Of a stretch of 64,000 nucleotides of DNA, positions 47,661 through 56,967 are shown piece after piece. This DNA comes from Microcaldota archaeon (GTDB lineage: Archaea; Micrarchaeota; Micrarchaeia; Micrarchaeales; CABMGC01): positions 13,069 to 77,068 of the forward strand of contig JAJYVC010000001.1 in assembly GCA_021792235.1 (NCBI GenBank). The letters are read 5' to 3'. A model generated the notes under the pieces. That model ran no database searches, was not told the DNA's origin, and was given only the letters and a program-made list of their open reading frames with translations. Numbering within the stretch: position 1 is the stretch's first letter; each line of letters begins with the position of its first letter. The position numbers and the translations under genes were made by a program.

Positions 47661-49280
47661 ATGCAGACAAAATATATCGTTGTCTTAGGCTCGCTCATGA
47701 GCGGATTGGGGAAGGGAGTTGTGACGGGATCAATCCTGCGCATACTGGATTTCTACAATTACAAGGCTCTGCCGGTAAAGTTCGATGGCTACCTCAACTT
47801 CGATTGCGGTACAATGAATCCCTATCAGCACGGCGAGGTTTTCGTGCTTGACGACAGTAGCGAGGTCGATATGGACTTCGGCATATATGAACGGTTCCTT
47901 GGAAAGAGCCTCACTGGGGATCTATCGATAACCGGTGGGAAGCTGTTCGGTTCAGTGATATCTAAGGAGAGGCAGGGCAAGTATCTGGGCGAAACGGTGC
48001 AGATAATACCGCATCTCACTGACCAGATAATAAAAAACATAGAATCAATAGCGACTGGCAAGAAGCCTGACGTCATGGTCATTGAAGTAGGTGGTACTGT
48101 GGGTGACATAGAGAACAGTTACTTCATAGAGGCCATGAGGCAGCTTTCACTCAAGCATGAGGTCGTATTCATAAATCTCACGTATCTACCAACCCTTGAC
48201 GTAGTTGGAGAGCAGAAGACCAAGCCGGCACAGATAGGCTTCAGGCTCCTGTTACAGGACGGCATACGATCAAACTTCATAATATGCAGGACCGCATCCA
48301 AGTTGCTTGAAAGCACCAAGGAGAAGCTCGCTCTGTTTGCAAACCTCAGCAAGGACAGGATAATAGATGACCAAGATCAGCTGACTCTGTACAATCTTCC
48401 GCTCCACTTCATGGATCTCGGATTCGATAGGTTGCTTATAAAGGATCTTGGTCTCAAGCCGAGGGACCCCAATGCTGCCAAGATAAGGTTGTGGAAGGAG
48501 AATGTCGGCAGGACCGTGTCTCCAAAAGGCGAGGTAAACATAGCACTGGTTGGGAAGTATACGCACCTCAGGGACTCCTATGCAAGCGTAAAAGAAGCGA
48601 TAATACATGCCGCGGCCAAGAACGACGTCAGAGCAAACATAGATTGGATAGAATCATCTGATTTCGAGGGAGGCAGGGGTGATTATAGCAGCTTCAAAAG
48701 CACAGATGCCATAATAGTCACTGGAGGGTTTGGGAGCAGGGGTACCGAAGGAATGATAAACATAATAGAGCATGCGAGGAAGAACAGGATCCCCTACCTT
48801 GGCCTGTGCCTGGGCATGCAGCTAATGGCTGTTGAGTATGCAAGGAATGTTGCCGGCCTACCCGGAGCAAATTCGGCGGAGTTCGACAGCAGTGCAAGGC
48901 ATAAGATCATAGTGCTTCTTGATTCGCAGAAAAGGATTACTGCAAAAGGCGGCACAATGAGGCTGGGGGCGCAGGAGTGCGTTCTCATAGAGAAGAGCTC
49001 AATTGCAAGGGCCGCCTACAAGGCCAACAGCATAAGTGAACGGCACAGGCACAGATACGAGTTCAACAATAAATATGCACCTATACTAAAGAAGGCCGGA
49101 TTGAGAATAACTGGGGTAACAAGGGACAGGAAGCTTGTAGAATTCATAGAGTGGAGAACTGGATTTGGGATAGGCACACAGTCGCATCCAGAGCTGAAGT
49201 CGCGCTTCGAGGCTCCAGCACCGCTCTTCGCAAGCCTTATACATGAGGCCAAGAGTAGGCATGCGCATCCAAGCTCTTAA
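47661..49280 (+). CDS. pyrG: CTP synthase
   Basis: Converts UTP to CTP with glutamine. The N-terminal synthase domain shows VVLGSLMSGLGKGVVTGSIL, FDGYLNFDCGTMNPYQHGEV (Asp ligands) and EVGGTVGDIENSYFIEAMRQ. The glutaminase domain shows the VTGGFGSRGTEGMI loop, the nucleophile in LGLCLGMQLMAVEYARN, and His/Glu in THPE-like SHPELKSR near the end. The ATG at 47661 was chosen over the GTG at 47646 because the TATA-like TTTAAA at about 47630-47635 places transcription at 47658-47662. Confidence 0.95.
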   Translation: MQTKYIVVLGSLMSGLGKGVVTGSILRILDFYNYKALPVKFDGYLNFDCGTMNPYQHGEVFVLDDSSEVDMDFGIYERFLGKSLTGDLSITGGKLFGSVISKERQGKYLGETVQIIPHLTDQIIKNIESIATGKKPDVMVIEVGGTVGDIENSYFIEAMRQLSLKHEVVFINLTYLPTLDVVGEQKTKPAQIGFRLLLQDGIRSNFIICRTASKLLESTKEKLALFANLSKDRIIDDQDQLTLYNLPLHFMDLGFDRLLIKDLGLKPRDPNAAKIRLWKENVGRTVSPKGEVNIALVGKYTHLRDSYASVKEAIIHAAAKNDVRANIDWIESSDFEGGRGDYSSFKSTDAIIVTGGFGSRGTEGMINIIEHARKNRIPYLGLCLGMQLMAVEYARNVAGLPGANSAEFDSSARHKIIVLLDSQKRITAKGGTMRLGAQECVLIEKSSIARAAYKANSISERHRHRYEFNNKYAPILKKAGLRITGVTRDRKLVEFIEWRTGFGIGTQSHPELKSRFEAPAPLFASLIHEAKSRHAHPSS

Positions 49281-49292
49281 AGCAGTCTTTGA

Positions 49293-49997
49293 TCAGGTAA
49301 GGAATGACTTGAAGAGCATTATGCCCTGCGTGAGTCCTGCTTTTGAGGCCCCACTCTCCCTGAGTCCGAACGAATAAGGCACCTGGCCTATCGAGACGCT
49401 GCCGCTCCTATTACATTTTAGAAAATCGTAAAGCACCTTGTACCCACCACCTATGAATCTGCCTCTGTTCTCATTGTACTTTTTTGTGAACAGCCTCCGG
49501 TCTACGCCGAAGAAGCCAGAGAATATGTCATTGCATCTGCTCCTGCCTGTTGCCACAAGGATGGCGTAGCCGATCCCCATAAGCACCATCGATACAATCT
49601 TCCTATGGAGTTCCCATCCCTTTACCGATGATCTTATTGCTACTACAAGTCCATGGCCTTCGGATAGCCCCTTCGATATCCTTCCCACTATCTCCGGCGG
49701 ATGCTGGAGGTCAGCATCCATTACTATCACGAACCTGGTCCTGCTCTTAAGTATCCCGTCCACTACGCTTGCAGTCAACCCTCTCTCCCTTCCCGCCTTC
49801 TTCCTGTTAAAAAATGAGACATTGCTATTTAGCTTAGATGCTGCAGACACTGCCATTTCAGTCCTATCGGTCGATCCATCATCCATCACCATAATGCGTA
49901 TGCCATGGTATCTTCTAATGAGCCTTCTCACGAGGATGCCTATCGTCCCTTCCTCGTTGAGGGTTGGAAGCACAATAGTGAAATCGCGGTAATCCAT
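49293..49997 (-). CDS. family 2 glycosyltransferase (dolichol-phosphate-sugar synthase-like)
   Basis: GT-A fold transferase of about 234 residues: FTIVLPTLNEEGTIGILVRR, IMVMDDGSTDRTEMAVSAAS, VIVMDADLQHPPEIVGRISK (DxD-like DAD), AIRSSVKGWELHRKIVSM and RFIGGGYKVLYDFLKC. It resembles DPM1-type enzymes without the C-terminal TM pair. It begins next to the flippase gene (five-base gap), so it likely acts in the same surface-glycan pathway by making lipid-linked sugars. Confidence 0.86.
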   Translation of the reverse strand: MDYRDFTIVLPTLNEEGTIGILVRRLIRRYHGIRIMVMDDGSTDRTEMAVSAASKLNSNVSFFNRKKAGRERGLTASVVDGILKSRTRFVIVMDADLQHPPEIVGRISKGLSEGHGLVVAIRSSVKGWELHRKIVSMVLMGIGYAILVATGRSRCNDIFSGFFGVDRRLFTKKYNENRGRFIGGGYKVLYDFLKCNRSGSVSIGQVPYSFGLRESGASKAGLTQGIMLFKSFLT

Positions 49998-50001
49998 AAA
50001 A

Positions 50002-51612
50002 TCACGCCTTCCTGATCAACGCCTGGTAGAGGTAGTCAGAATAATCGAAGAAGCTGCCGAAGATGTTGCTTACACGGCCGAGCTTGTTCGTAGCGTACCT
50101 CATTGATAATATGTCCTTGTCATTTATTGCCCTGAACATTATGAGAAGGCCAGGGTACACCAGAAGCGAGATAACTACCCCAACTATTATCTCAAGAATA
50201 TATTTTTCGCCTACCAGATACGAGGACAGCAGGATATTGCTTGAGATATATATCAGAAACAGCATAAGTCCAAGGACTGCATTTGATACGTACAGGAATA
50301 TTGTCTTCCTCAGCTCAAGTTTCAGGCCAAACATCCTGCTAGCATACTTGGAGAAGAACACTGCCTCTACGGCGTTACCTATGAAGAATATGGTCAATAT
50401 TGCTCCTATCACCTTTAAGTAAGGCACTAGGAGCAGCATGAATACAAGCTGTAACACTGCAGATATGAAATTCACCTTCATGACGCTCGAGGTATGGCCC
50501 CCAGATATGAGCAGCTCGCTTATGTAGGTGCCAAAGAGTCCTAGTGTGCTGCCAGCAGCTATAAGTGTGAGGAAGAGTGGGGCACTGCTGTAGCTGCTAC
50601 CTACAAAGAGATCGAGGCCAGGAGCCGCCATCACTCCAACAAAAACTATTATCGGAAGCATGGGTATAAGCGCGAAATGTATTATCTTGTTGTATGTGCT
50701 GTTTATCCTGTCGCTCATCTCCAGAGCCTTCGCTGTGGTGAATATTGGAAGCAGCCCGCTGCCAAAGACGCTGTATATCATGAAAAGCAGCGCATAGCCC
50801 TTCGATGCTGCTCCATAGTTTCCGAGCTGCGAGAGAGTCACATAGAATCCAAGGAAAAGTATCGAGAAGTTCTGCATGCCTGTGTTCAGGAAGTTTGTTG
50901 CGGCTAATGGCCACACAACACGGAAGACACTGCCTATCTCCGCGCGCGAAGGCAGGTATATCCTGAACTTGAACGTTGAAGATACTACTCTGTATACAAG
51001 GTATGCGCCTATGACTGCCCCTGCAAGATATCCTATCAGCATGGCAGACACTGCGCCTATCACTCCGTACTTTATGGTCAGCATCACGCTGAGCGCAAGC
51101 TGAATCAGGTCAACCACGACGTTTATTGTTGCAGACAGGTCGGTCCTGGAGAATCCTATGAGTGCACTCACGGCAAGCGTTTCAAGTATGTTGAATATTA
51201 TGGTGCCCGCGGCCGCCATGAGGATCAGCGATGTCACATGCAAGTTTGCGTACACTCCTGCCAGGTAACTGCTTACGCCTATCCCGAAAAGAGTGAGCAC
51301 TATTCCTGCTGTTCCGGCTATTATATATCCGCTGGAAAGGGTCCGTAGTATCCCCTCGCCATCCTTCTTGTATGAAAGTCCTGCAAGCATGGTGCTGAAA
51401 TACGCACCGACACCGAATGCAAGGAATCCGTTCACCAATGCAGCGAATCCGAATGCAAGAGTATATACTCCATAGCCCGTCGGGTTAAGTATCCTGGCCA
51501 CCACTATGAATGTAAGTGCGGTAAACGCGACGCCGAAGCCCTGCCCTATGAACAGCGGGTATAGTATCTTTGCGGACCTTACGCCTATTCCCTCCTCAGC
51601 AACGCTATCCAT
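50002..51612 (-). CDS. polysaccharide-type flippase (Wzx/MATE-like)
   Basis: Membrane protein of about 536 residues and 13-14 helices of the MVF/polysaccharide synthase superfamily (LYPLFIGQGFGVAFTALTFI, RILNPTGYGVYTLAFGFAAL and GFSRTDLSATINVVVDLIQL are typical). Expected role: flipping lipid-linked glycans across the membrane for cell-surface or N-glycosylation. It is the first gene of a two-gene operon with a GT2 enzyme and divergent from a large membrane protein gene. Confidence 0.85.
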   Translation of the reverse strand: MDSVAEEGIGVRSAKILYPLFIGQGFGVAFTALTFIVVARILNPTGYGVYTLAFGFAALVNGFLAFGVGAYFSTMLAGLSYKKDGEGILRTLSSGYIIAGTAGIVLTLFGIGVSSYLAGVYANLHVTSLILMAAAGTIIFNILETLAVSALIGFSRTDLSATINVVVDLIQLALSVMLTIKYGVIGAVSAMLIGYLAGAVIGAYLVYRVVSSTFKFRIYLPSRAEIGSVFRVVWPLAATNFLNTGMQNFSILFLGFYVTLSQLGNYGAASKGYALLFMIYSVFGSGLLPIFTTAKALEMSDRINSTYNKIIHFALIPMLPIIVFVGVMAAPGLDLFVGSSYSSAPLFLTLIAAGSTLGLFGTYISELLISGGHTSSVMKVNFISAVLQLVFMLLLVPYLKVIGAILTIFFIGNAVEAVFFSKYASRMFGLKLELRKTIFLYVSNAVLGLMLFLIYISSNILLSSYLVGEKYILEIIVGVVISLLVYPGLLIMFRAINDKDILSMRYATNKLGRVSNIFGSFFDYSDYLYQALIRKA

Positions 51613-51720
51613 CCTTGAACCACAAACACTTTGTAAAAATAAAGCTTTATATGTATCGCAGGCAAAATTAAACCTGAAAGCGGGCGTGTCTAATTGAGGC
51701 AGAAGATAAAGGACTATGCG

Positions 51721-53934
51721 ATGACCAAGAAGCAGTACCTAAAGCCTTTCCTGGTTTATCTTGCAATATCTCTTATAATGTTTTGGCAGGTTACCATAAA
51801 CCTGTTCGGGTACGTGGTCAATGGACATGGCGACGTGTACCAGAGTATGTTCAACCTGTGGTGGGTGCCATATGCGGTCTTCACACTACATCAGTCCCCC
51901 TACTTCACCAACCTGCTCTATTATCCGGTGGGCGCCAGTCTGGTAACTCAGACACTGTCGCCTCTGGCAGGCATAATCACGGCACCACTTCAGTTTGCTG
52001 GCAGCGCATTCGTATACAACGTGCTGTTCTTCAGCAGCTTCGCGCTGTCCGGTATATTTATGTTTGCTCTGGCAAACTATTTTGTTAAGAATAGGTATGC
52101 TGCATTTATAGCCGGCCTCATATTCGCATTCAGTCCCATGCACATAGCCCAGTCTTATGGTCATCTAGACTGGACCATAATAGAGTGGGTGCCTCTCTTC
52201 CTATATCTTTACGTGCGCACTATAAACGAGCATAAGAAAAGGTATGCATTCTTCGCTGCGCTAAGTTTCGTATTGCTCACGTTCATGGGCGACATAGAGC
52301 AGGGCATAATGGTGTTCTTCGCTACGGTAGTGTTCACAATAATATACCTGGTCATCGACCGGGCCAAGCTCCTTGACAGGAAAGCCGTGGTCAATGTCGG
52401 TTTGTTCATAGTTATGACTCTTATCCTGTCCGCGCCATTCCTTCTTGCCATGCTGCCCTATCTCTCCGGAGGCTCGTTCGCCACAGCGCAGCAGAACTCT
52501 GGTGTGGTTAACAACATGATGTGGAGCAACAACGTACTTTCCTTCTTCTTGCCAAGCTACTATAATGGGATATTTCATTCTCTTTCCCTGTCCTATTCTC
52601 AATCAATATATGCGCTCACATACAAGGGAGTGAATTACCAGATGAATGTCGGCGAGCGCGTGTCATATATCGGCTATACTGTAATTGCACTTGCTGCAGC
52701 CGCTATGTACTTCGATTACAAAAGGAACAGGCTCAAGAATGTTGCTTTGTGGCTCGTATTCGGAATAGTGTTCGCATGGCTCTCCTTAGGTCCGTACGTC
52801 CAGTTCGGTAGTTACGTGAGCGGAATACCGACTATATACTCACTCTACCGTCTCGTCCCAGTACTAAATATAATACGCGAACCCGGAAGATTCGACATGA
52901 TATTCACCATCTGCCTAGCAATGCTTGCGGCCTTCGGATTCCAGCAGTTAACCTACGGCAAGGACGGGAGGAAATCATTCATGATAATGGCCGCAGTATC
53001 TGTGTTAATATTAATAGAATATAATGGGATGCCCCTCTCCAGCCAGTTTGCGTCGCAGACAATAACCTCCACGCAGATACCTGTAGCGTACAGCCAGATA
53101 GGCAAGATATCTGGTAACTTCTCTGTGCTCGTGCTTCCTGCCCTTCCGAACCAGTCGGACGAACCAGCGCAGTACATGGGCCAGGCAACGTATTACGTTT
53201 CAGCGCTCAAGAAACCTATAATAGGAGGATATACAAGCAGAGAAAATGCTACTGAATCGATCTCAGTCTCTGCAGTGCCCCTCGTGCAGACCGCCCAGTA
53301 CCTTGAGCTGGGTTACGGACTCATATATCCATCGCCGATATCAGAAGACCCGACCAATCTGACACTTCTTTCATTGGCAAACTACAACACCGCCTTCATC
53401 GCAGTGCAGCTATCTGCCTACAATACTTCCTCAAAACAGTCCATCGTAGACTACCTTGCAGGGATATTCGGGCAGCCGGTATACCTGAACCTAAGCGACA
53501 ACACCTCGGTCTTTTCTACAGAAGCTGCCATCTCGAAGTACGCAGGCAAGTCCCTTACTGCCTATACTGTAGGCAATTGGACACCAGGATACCAGATACT
53601 ATGCAACAACCCATACGAGCAGTGCAACCAGGCGCTCGCAGAGATGTGGTGGGGTCCAAATCCTAGGACACTTATACTGGTATCCCCGAAAACACAGGGC
53701 ATAACGCTCTCGTTCGATTCTTTGTCAATAGCAAACGGTACTGTTCTGGGGGTGTACCTAGGCAACACTGAGATAAATCAGGTCAGGTTGTCTGGAAGCA
53801 CTGCGCAATATTCTGTTAATATGACGGTGCCGCAGGGCTACAGCGAGATAGCATTCTATTCGCAGGAATCGGCGTCGTCCACAGGTCAGATAGCTCCATT
53901 CGGCATAGACAACATAACATTCACGGCAAAATAA
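51721..53934 (+). CDS. large multi-TM protein, glycosyltransferase-like (GT-C type)
   Basis: About 737 residues: 12 or so TM helices in the first 450 residues and a C-terminal extracellular beta-rich domain of about 270 residues. Features of lipid-sugar-dependent GT-C enzymes include VNGHGDVYQSMFNLWWVPYA near the start (a D in the first loop), NLLYYPVGASLVTQTLSPLA and SPMHIAQSYGHLDWTIIEWV. The ectodomain carries many sequons. A YfhO-like transferase or oligosaccharide transferase is plausible. The TTG at 51694 is an alternative start. It is divergent from the flippase gene by about 100 bp with a TATA-like CTTTATATG at 51644. Confidence 0.65.
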   Translation: MTKKQYLKPFLVYLAISLIMFWQVTINLFGYVVNGHGDVYQSMFNLWWVPYAVFTLHQSPYFTNLLYYPVGASLVTQTLSPLAGIITAPLQFAGSAFVYNVLFFSSFALSGIFMFALANYFVKNRYAAFIAGLIFAFSPMHIAQSYGHLDWTIIEWVPLFLYLYVRTINEHKKRYAFFAALSFVLLTFMGDIEQGIMVFFATVVFTIIYLVIDRAKLLDRKAVVNVGLFIVMTLILSAPFLLAMLPYLSGGSFATAQQNSGVVNNMMWSNNVLSFFLPSYYNGIFHSLSLSYSQSIYALTYKGVNYQMNVGERVSYIGYTVIALAAAAMYFDYKRNRLKNVALWLVFGIVFAWLSLGPYVQFGSYVSGIPTIYSLYRLVPVLNIIREPGRFDMIFTICLAMLAAFGFQQLTYGKDGRKSFMIMAAVSVLILIEYNGMPLSSQFASQTITSTQIPVAYSQIGKISGNFSVLVLPALPNQSDEPAQYMGQATYYVSALKKPIIGGYTSRENATESISVSAVPLVQTAQYLELGYGLIYPSPISEDPTNLTLLSLANYNTAFIAVQLSAYNTSSKQSIVDYLAGIFGQPVYLNLSDNTSVFSTEAAISKYAGKSLTAYTVGNWTPGYQILCNNPYEQCNQALAEMWWGPNPRTLILVSPKTQGITLSFDSLSIANGTVLGVYLGNTEINQVRLSGSTAQYSVNMTVPQGYSEIAFYSQESASSTGQIAPFGIDNITFTAK

Positions 53935-54040
53935 ATTGCATAGTCAACGCATCCTTTCGTACATAAGCTTTAAATACATAATTCGGGCGAATCTATAATT
54001 GCGACCACGGATTGGGTAAAGAAGTGGGAAGGGTAACTAG

Positions 54041-54277
54041 ATGGGAATGGAAGATGTAGTCGTAGGAGAGACCTACGAGATGCGAATAGCGGCAAAGGAT
54101 CCGCGTGGAGAAGGGATTGGCAGGATAAACAACATAGTTGTTTTCCTAAGGGACACGAAACCGCGTCTTGGAAAGACATACAAGGTGAGGATAACCAACA
54201 CGCACAAAACTTTCGCATATGCGGAGCCATTGGATAATAGCAAGCCTTTTATAGGTAATGGTAGTCTAATACTATAG
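54041..54277 (+). CDS. TRAM-domain RNA-binding protein
   Basis: Stand-alone TRAM domain of 78 residues, an OB-like fold that binds RNA. It has VVGETYEMRIAAKDPRGEGI, GRINNIVVFLRDTKPRLGKT and YKVRITNTHKTFAYAEPL, the standard TRAM pattern (V..G..Y.V.I...G..G.G...). Archaeal single-TRAM proteins have been described as RNA chaperones. A TTTAAATA box lies at about 53968-53975. It precedes the proteasome gene by 48 bp. Confidence 0.9.
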   Translation: MGMEDVVVGETYEMRIAAKDPRGEGIGRINNIVVFLRDTKPRLGKTYKVRITNTHKTFAYAEPLDNSKPFIGNGSLIL

Positions 54278-54325
54278 ACCAATAAAGTTTATTCATTTTT
54301 TGTCCTTCCATTTCTTGGTGTATTA

Positions 54326-54961
54326 ATGGTGAATAGAGATTTCTATGAATCGATAAAGAAGGGTACTACCACTGTTGGCATAATATGCAGTGACGGTGTC
54401 GTGATGGGCGCCGATTCCAGGGCCACAATGGACACATTCATATCGAGCTCAGAGGCAGTCAAGGTGCACAGGATAAATGATGGCTTGGCAATGACCATAG
54501 CTGGAGGAGTTGGCGATGCAGAGTACTTGGTAAAACTCCTGAAGATGCAGGATGAAATATACACTATGGAAGAGAAGAAGTCGCTCAATCCGTCATCGGC
54601 AACATCACTGCTATCCTTGATACTGCAGGAGAATAAGGGCTTCCCTTTCTACGTACAGCTGGTGCTTGGAGGGCTGACTCGCGGAGTGCCAGAGATATAT
54701 AATCTGGATCTTGCAGGAGGGTACACAAAGGAATCCAAATTCACCTCGACAGGCAGTGGATCGCTCACTGCATTGGGATATCTGGAAGGAATATATTCTG
54801 GTGAGATCTCGACGAACGACGCGGCAAAACACGTGGCAAAGGCACTAAAGATAGCGATGAAGAGGGACTCTGCAACTGGGGACAATACGAGGATAATATC
54901 CATTACAAAGAAGGGATTCAAGGAGTATTCAAAGGAAGAGATGGACAAGCTCCTTAAGTGA
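54326..54961 (+). CDS. psmB: proteasome beta subunit
   Basis: Catalytic 20S proteasome subunit. A propeptide of about 13 residues (MVNRDFYESIKKG) ends before the nucleophile Thr14 in TTTVGIICSDGVVMGADSRAT. Lys of the active site is in SEAVKVHRI and Asp in GADSRATMD. GGVGDAEYLVKLLKMQDEIY, TGSGSLTALGYLEGIY and MKRDSATGDNTRI are conserved. It is translationally linked to the aCPSF1-type nuclease gene by stop/GTG overlap. The alpha subunit is not in the window. Confidence 0.95.
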   Translation: MVNRDFYESIKKGTTTVGIICSDGVVMGADSRATMDTFISSSEAVKVHRINDGLAMTIAGGVGDAEYLVKLLKMQDEIYTMEEKKSLNPSSATSLLSLILQENKGFPFYVQLVLGGLTRGVPEIYNLDLAGGYTKESKFTSTGSGSLTALGYLEGIYSGEISTNDAAKHVAKALKIAMKRDSATGDNTRIISITKKGFKEYSKEEMDKLLK

Positions 54962-55017
54962 CTACTGGGTGTTTTCAGCATAAATTCGATTTTAGGTACA
55001 GCGCATTTTGTGATGCA

Positions 55018-56961
55018 GTGAGCGAGGAAGAGTATAACAAAGAGATTCTGGACAGGGTCAACAGTCTTATCCCGAGCGAGGCCGGGCCATCCACTGTCGA
55101 ATTCGAGGGACCCGATGTTGCAGTGTATGTGAACAACATAGGCGCGATATACAAGGACGAAACCATAATAAAGAGCATATCTGCTTCGGTCAAAAAGAGG
55201 CTCATAGTCAGGAGCAGTGCATCAAAACTCATGCCTGCCGAGGAGGCGCTTGCAAAGATAAAGGCGCTCATACCTCCTGACGCAGGTGTGGGTCCGGAAG
55301 GCATACGGTTCATGCCTGATTTCTGTGAAGTCTATATAGAGGCGCTCAAGCCCGGCCTGGTTATAGGTAAAGGAGGATCAACGCTGATGCAGATAATACG
55401 GGAGACAAACTGGGTGCCTCGTGTGCTCAGACAGCCTACGATGAACAGCGACGTGATAAAAGGCGTCAGGCAGCTAATGTTCAAGGAGAGTGGATTCAGG
55501 AAGAAGTTCCTAGGATCTCTCGGAAAGAAGATAAACCGGATAGGAACCAAGAGCGAATGGATAAAGGCAACAGCATTGGGCGGATTCAGGGAGGTTGGCA
55601 GGAGCAGCATGCTCATAGAAACAAATCACTCGAAGATACTCATAGACTGCGGCATAAGCCCAGAGCCTGGCATAAGGGGTCAGGACGCCAATGCATCTGG
55701 AGGGGAGAACAAGGCATATCCGTATCTTGACAGCATGAACATAACGATCAACGACTTAGATGCTGTCATACTCACGCACGCACACATGGACCACATGGGT
55801 TTCGTTCCGTATCTGTTCAAGTTCGGATACACTGGTCCAGTATATTGCACTCCGCCTTCAAGGGATCTCGCCGCGCTTCTGCTCTATGATTACAACAGGC
55901 TGGTCATGAAGACTGGCGGCTCACCGCTGTATGGCGAGAAGGACATAAGAACGATGCTCATGCACACAGTGACAAGGGATTATGGCGAAGTGACAAATGT
56001 CACCGACGAGATAAAGCTCACGTATCACAATGCAGGCCACATACTCGGCAGCGGCACTGTTCATCTTCATATAGGTGAGGGCATGTACAACATAGTCGCG
56101 ACAGGTGATATGAAGTATGGATTCACGAGGCTGCTAAATGAGGCAGATACCAGATATCCAAGGATAGATGCCCTTTTCACAGAGAGCACCTACGGCGGCC
56201 CGAACGACATAACTCCTAACAGGAAGCAGGCAGAAATAGAGTTAATGGAGACTATAAAAGCAACAGTCACCAGGGGCGGGAAGGTGCTAATACCTCTCTT
56301 CGCAGTGGGTAGGAGCCAGGAGCTCATGCTTGTTCTGGAAAGCTATCTTACCAACAATCCGGAGTACAAGCTGGACATCCCGATATACCTTGACGGAATG
56401 ATACTTGATGCGAGCGCAATACATACTGCCTATCCAGAATACCTAAGGATGGGCATACAGCAGAGGATACTGAGCAACAACTCTCCGTTCGAGAGCGAGA
56501 TATTCGAGGTGGCAAAGGGAGAACGTAGCGAGCTCCTTGACAAGGGCCCTTCGGTGATACTGGCAAGCGGCGGCATGCTCAACGGCGGAGTTAGTCTTGA
56601 ATACTTCAAGCAGATGGCCGAAGATCCAAAGAACACTGTGGTATTCGTGGGATACAACAGTGTGAGCTCTCTTGGAAGGAGGGTGCAGAACAGGGCTAGC
56701 GAGATAGCGCTGCCAGGAGAGGATGGGAAGATGACGCAGATAAAGATTAACTGCCAGATAAAGACTGTAGAGGGATTCTCAGGGCACAGCGACAGACGAC
56801 AGATAATGGACTTTGTAAGGAACCTGAGACCATCTCCGCGCAAGATATTCACAATGCACGGAGAGGAATCGAAGTGCGAGGATTTGTCCAGGGTTCTTGG
56901 CAACATGATGCACGCAGAATCAAGGGCACCGATGAATCTTGATAGTATACGCTTCAAGTGA
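55018..56961 (+). CDS. KH/beta-CASP ribonuclease, aCPSF1-type (CPSF73 homologue)
   Basis: Archaeal termination and RNA-decay nuclease. Two N-terminal KH-like domains (VAVYVNNIGAIYKDETIIKS and GLVIGKGGSTLMQIIRETNW) precede a metallo-beta-lactamase core with HAHMDHMGFVPYLFKFGYTG (HxHxDH), NAGHILGSGTVHL and GDMKYGFTRLL. The beta-CASP part has FTESTYGGPNDITPNRKQAE and SVILASGGMLNGGVSLEYFK, and the C-terminus SGHSDRRQIMDFVRNLRP holds the last His. The GTG at 55018 gives the usual length (about 647); the GTG at 54958 overlapping the psmB stop is an alternative. aCPSF1 acts as a transcription terminator in archaea. Confidence 0.93.
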   Translation: MSEEEYNKEILDRVNSLIPSEAGPSTVEFEGPDVAVYVNNIGAIYKDETIIKSISASVKKRLIVRSSASKLMPAEEALAKIKALIPPDAGVGPEGIRFMPDFCEVYIEALKPGLVIGKGGSTLMQIIRETNWVPRVLRQPTMNSDVIKGVRQLMFKESGFRKKFLGSLGKKINRIGTKSEWIKATALGGFREVGRSSMLIETNHSKILIDCGISPEPGIRGQDANASGGENKAYPYLDSMNITINDLDAVILTHAHMDHMGFVPYLFKFGYTGPVYCTPPSRDLAALLLYDYNRLVMKTGGSPLYGEKDIRTMLMHTVTRDYGEVTNVTDEIKLTYHNAGHILGSGTVHLHIGEGMYNIVATGDMKYGFTRLLNEADTRYPRIDALFTESTYGGPNDITPNRKQAEIELMETIKATVTRGGKVLIPLFAVGRSQELMLVLESYLTNNPEYKLDIPIYLDGMILDASAIHTAYPEYLRMGIQQRILSNNSPFESEIFEVAKGERSELLDKGPSVILASGGMLNGGVSLEYFKQMAEDPKNTVVFVGYNSVSSLGRRVQNRASEIALPGEDGKMTQIKINCQIKTVEGFSGHSDRRQIMDFVRNLRPSPRKIFTMHGEESKCEDLSRVLGNMMHAESRAPMNLDSIRFK

Positions 56962-56967
56962 TCTTGT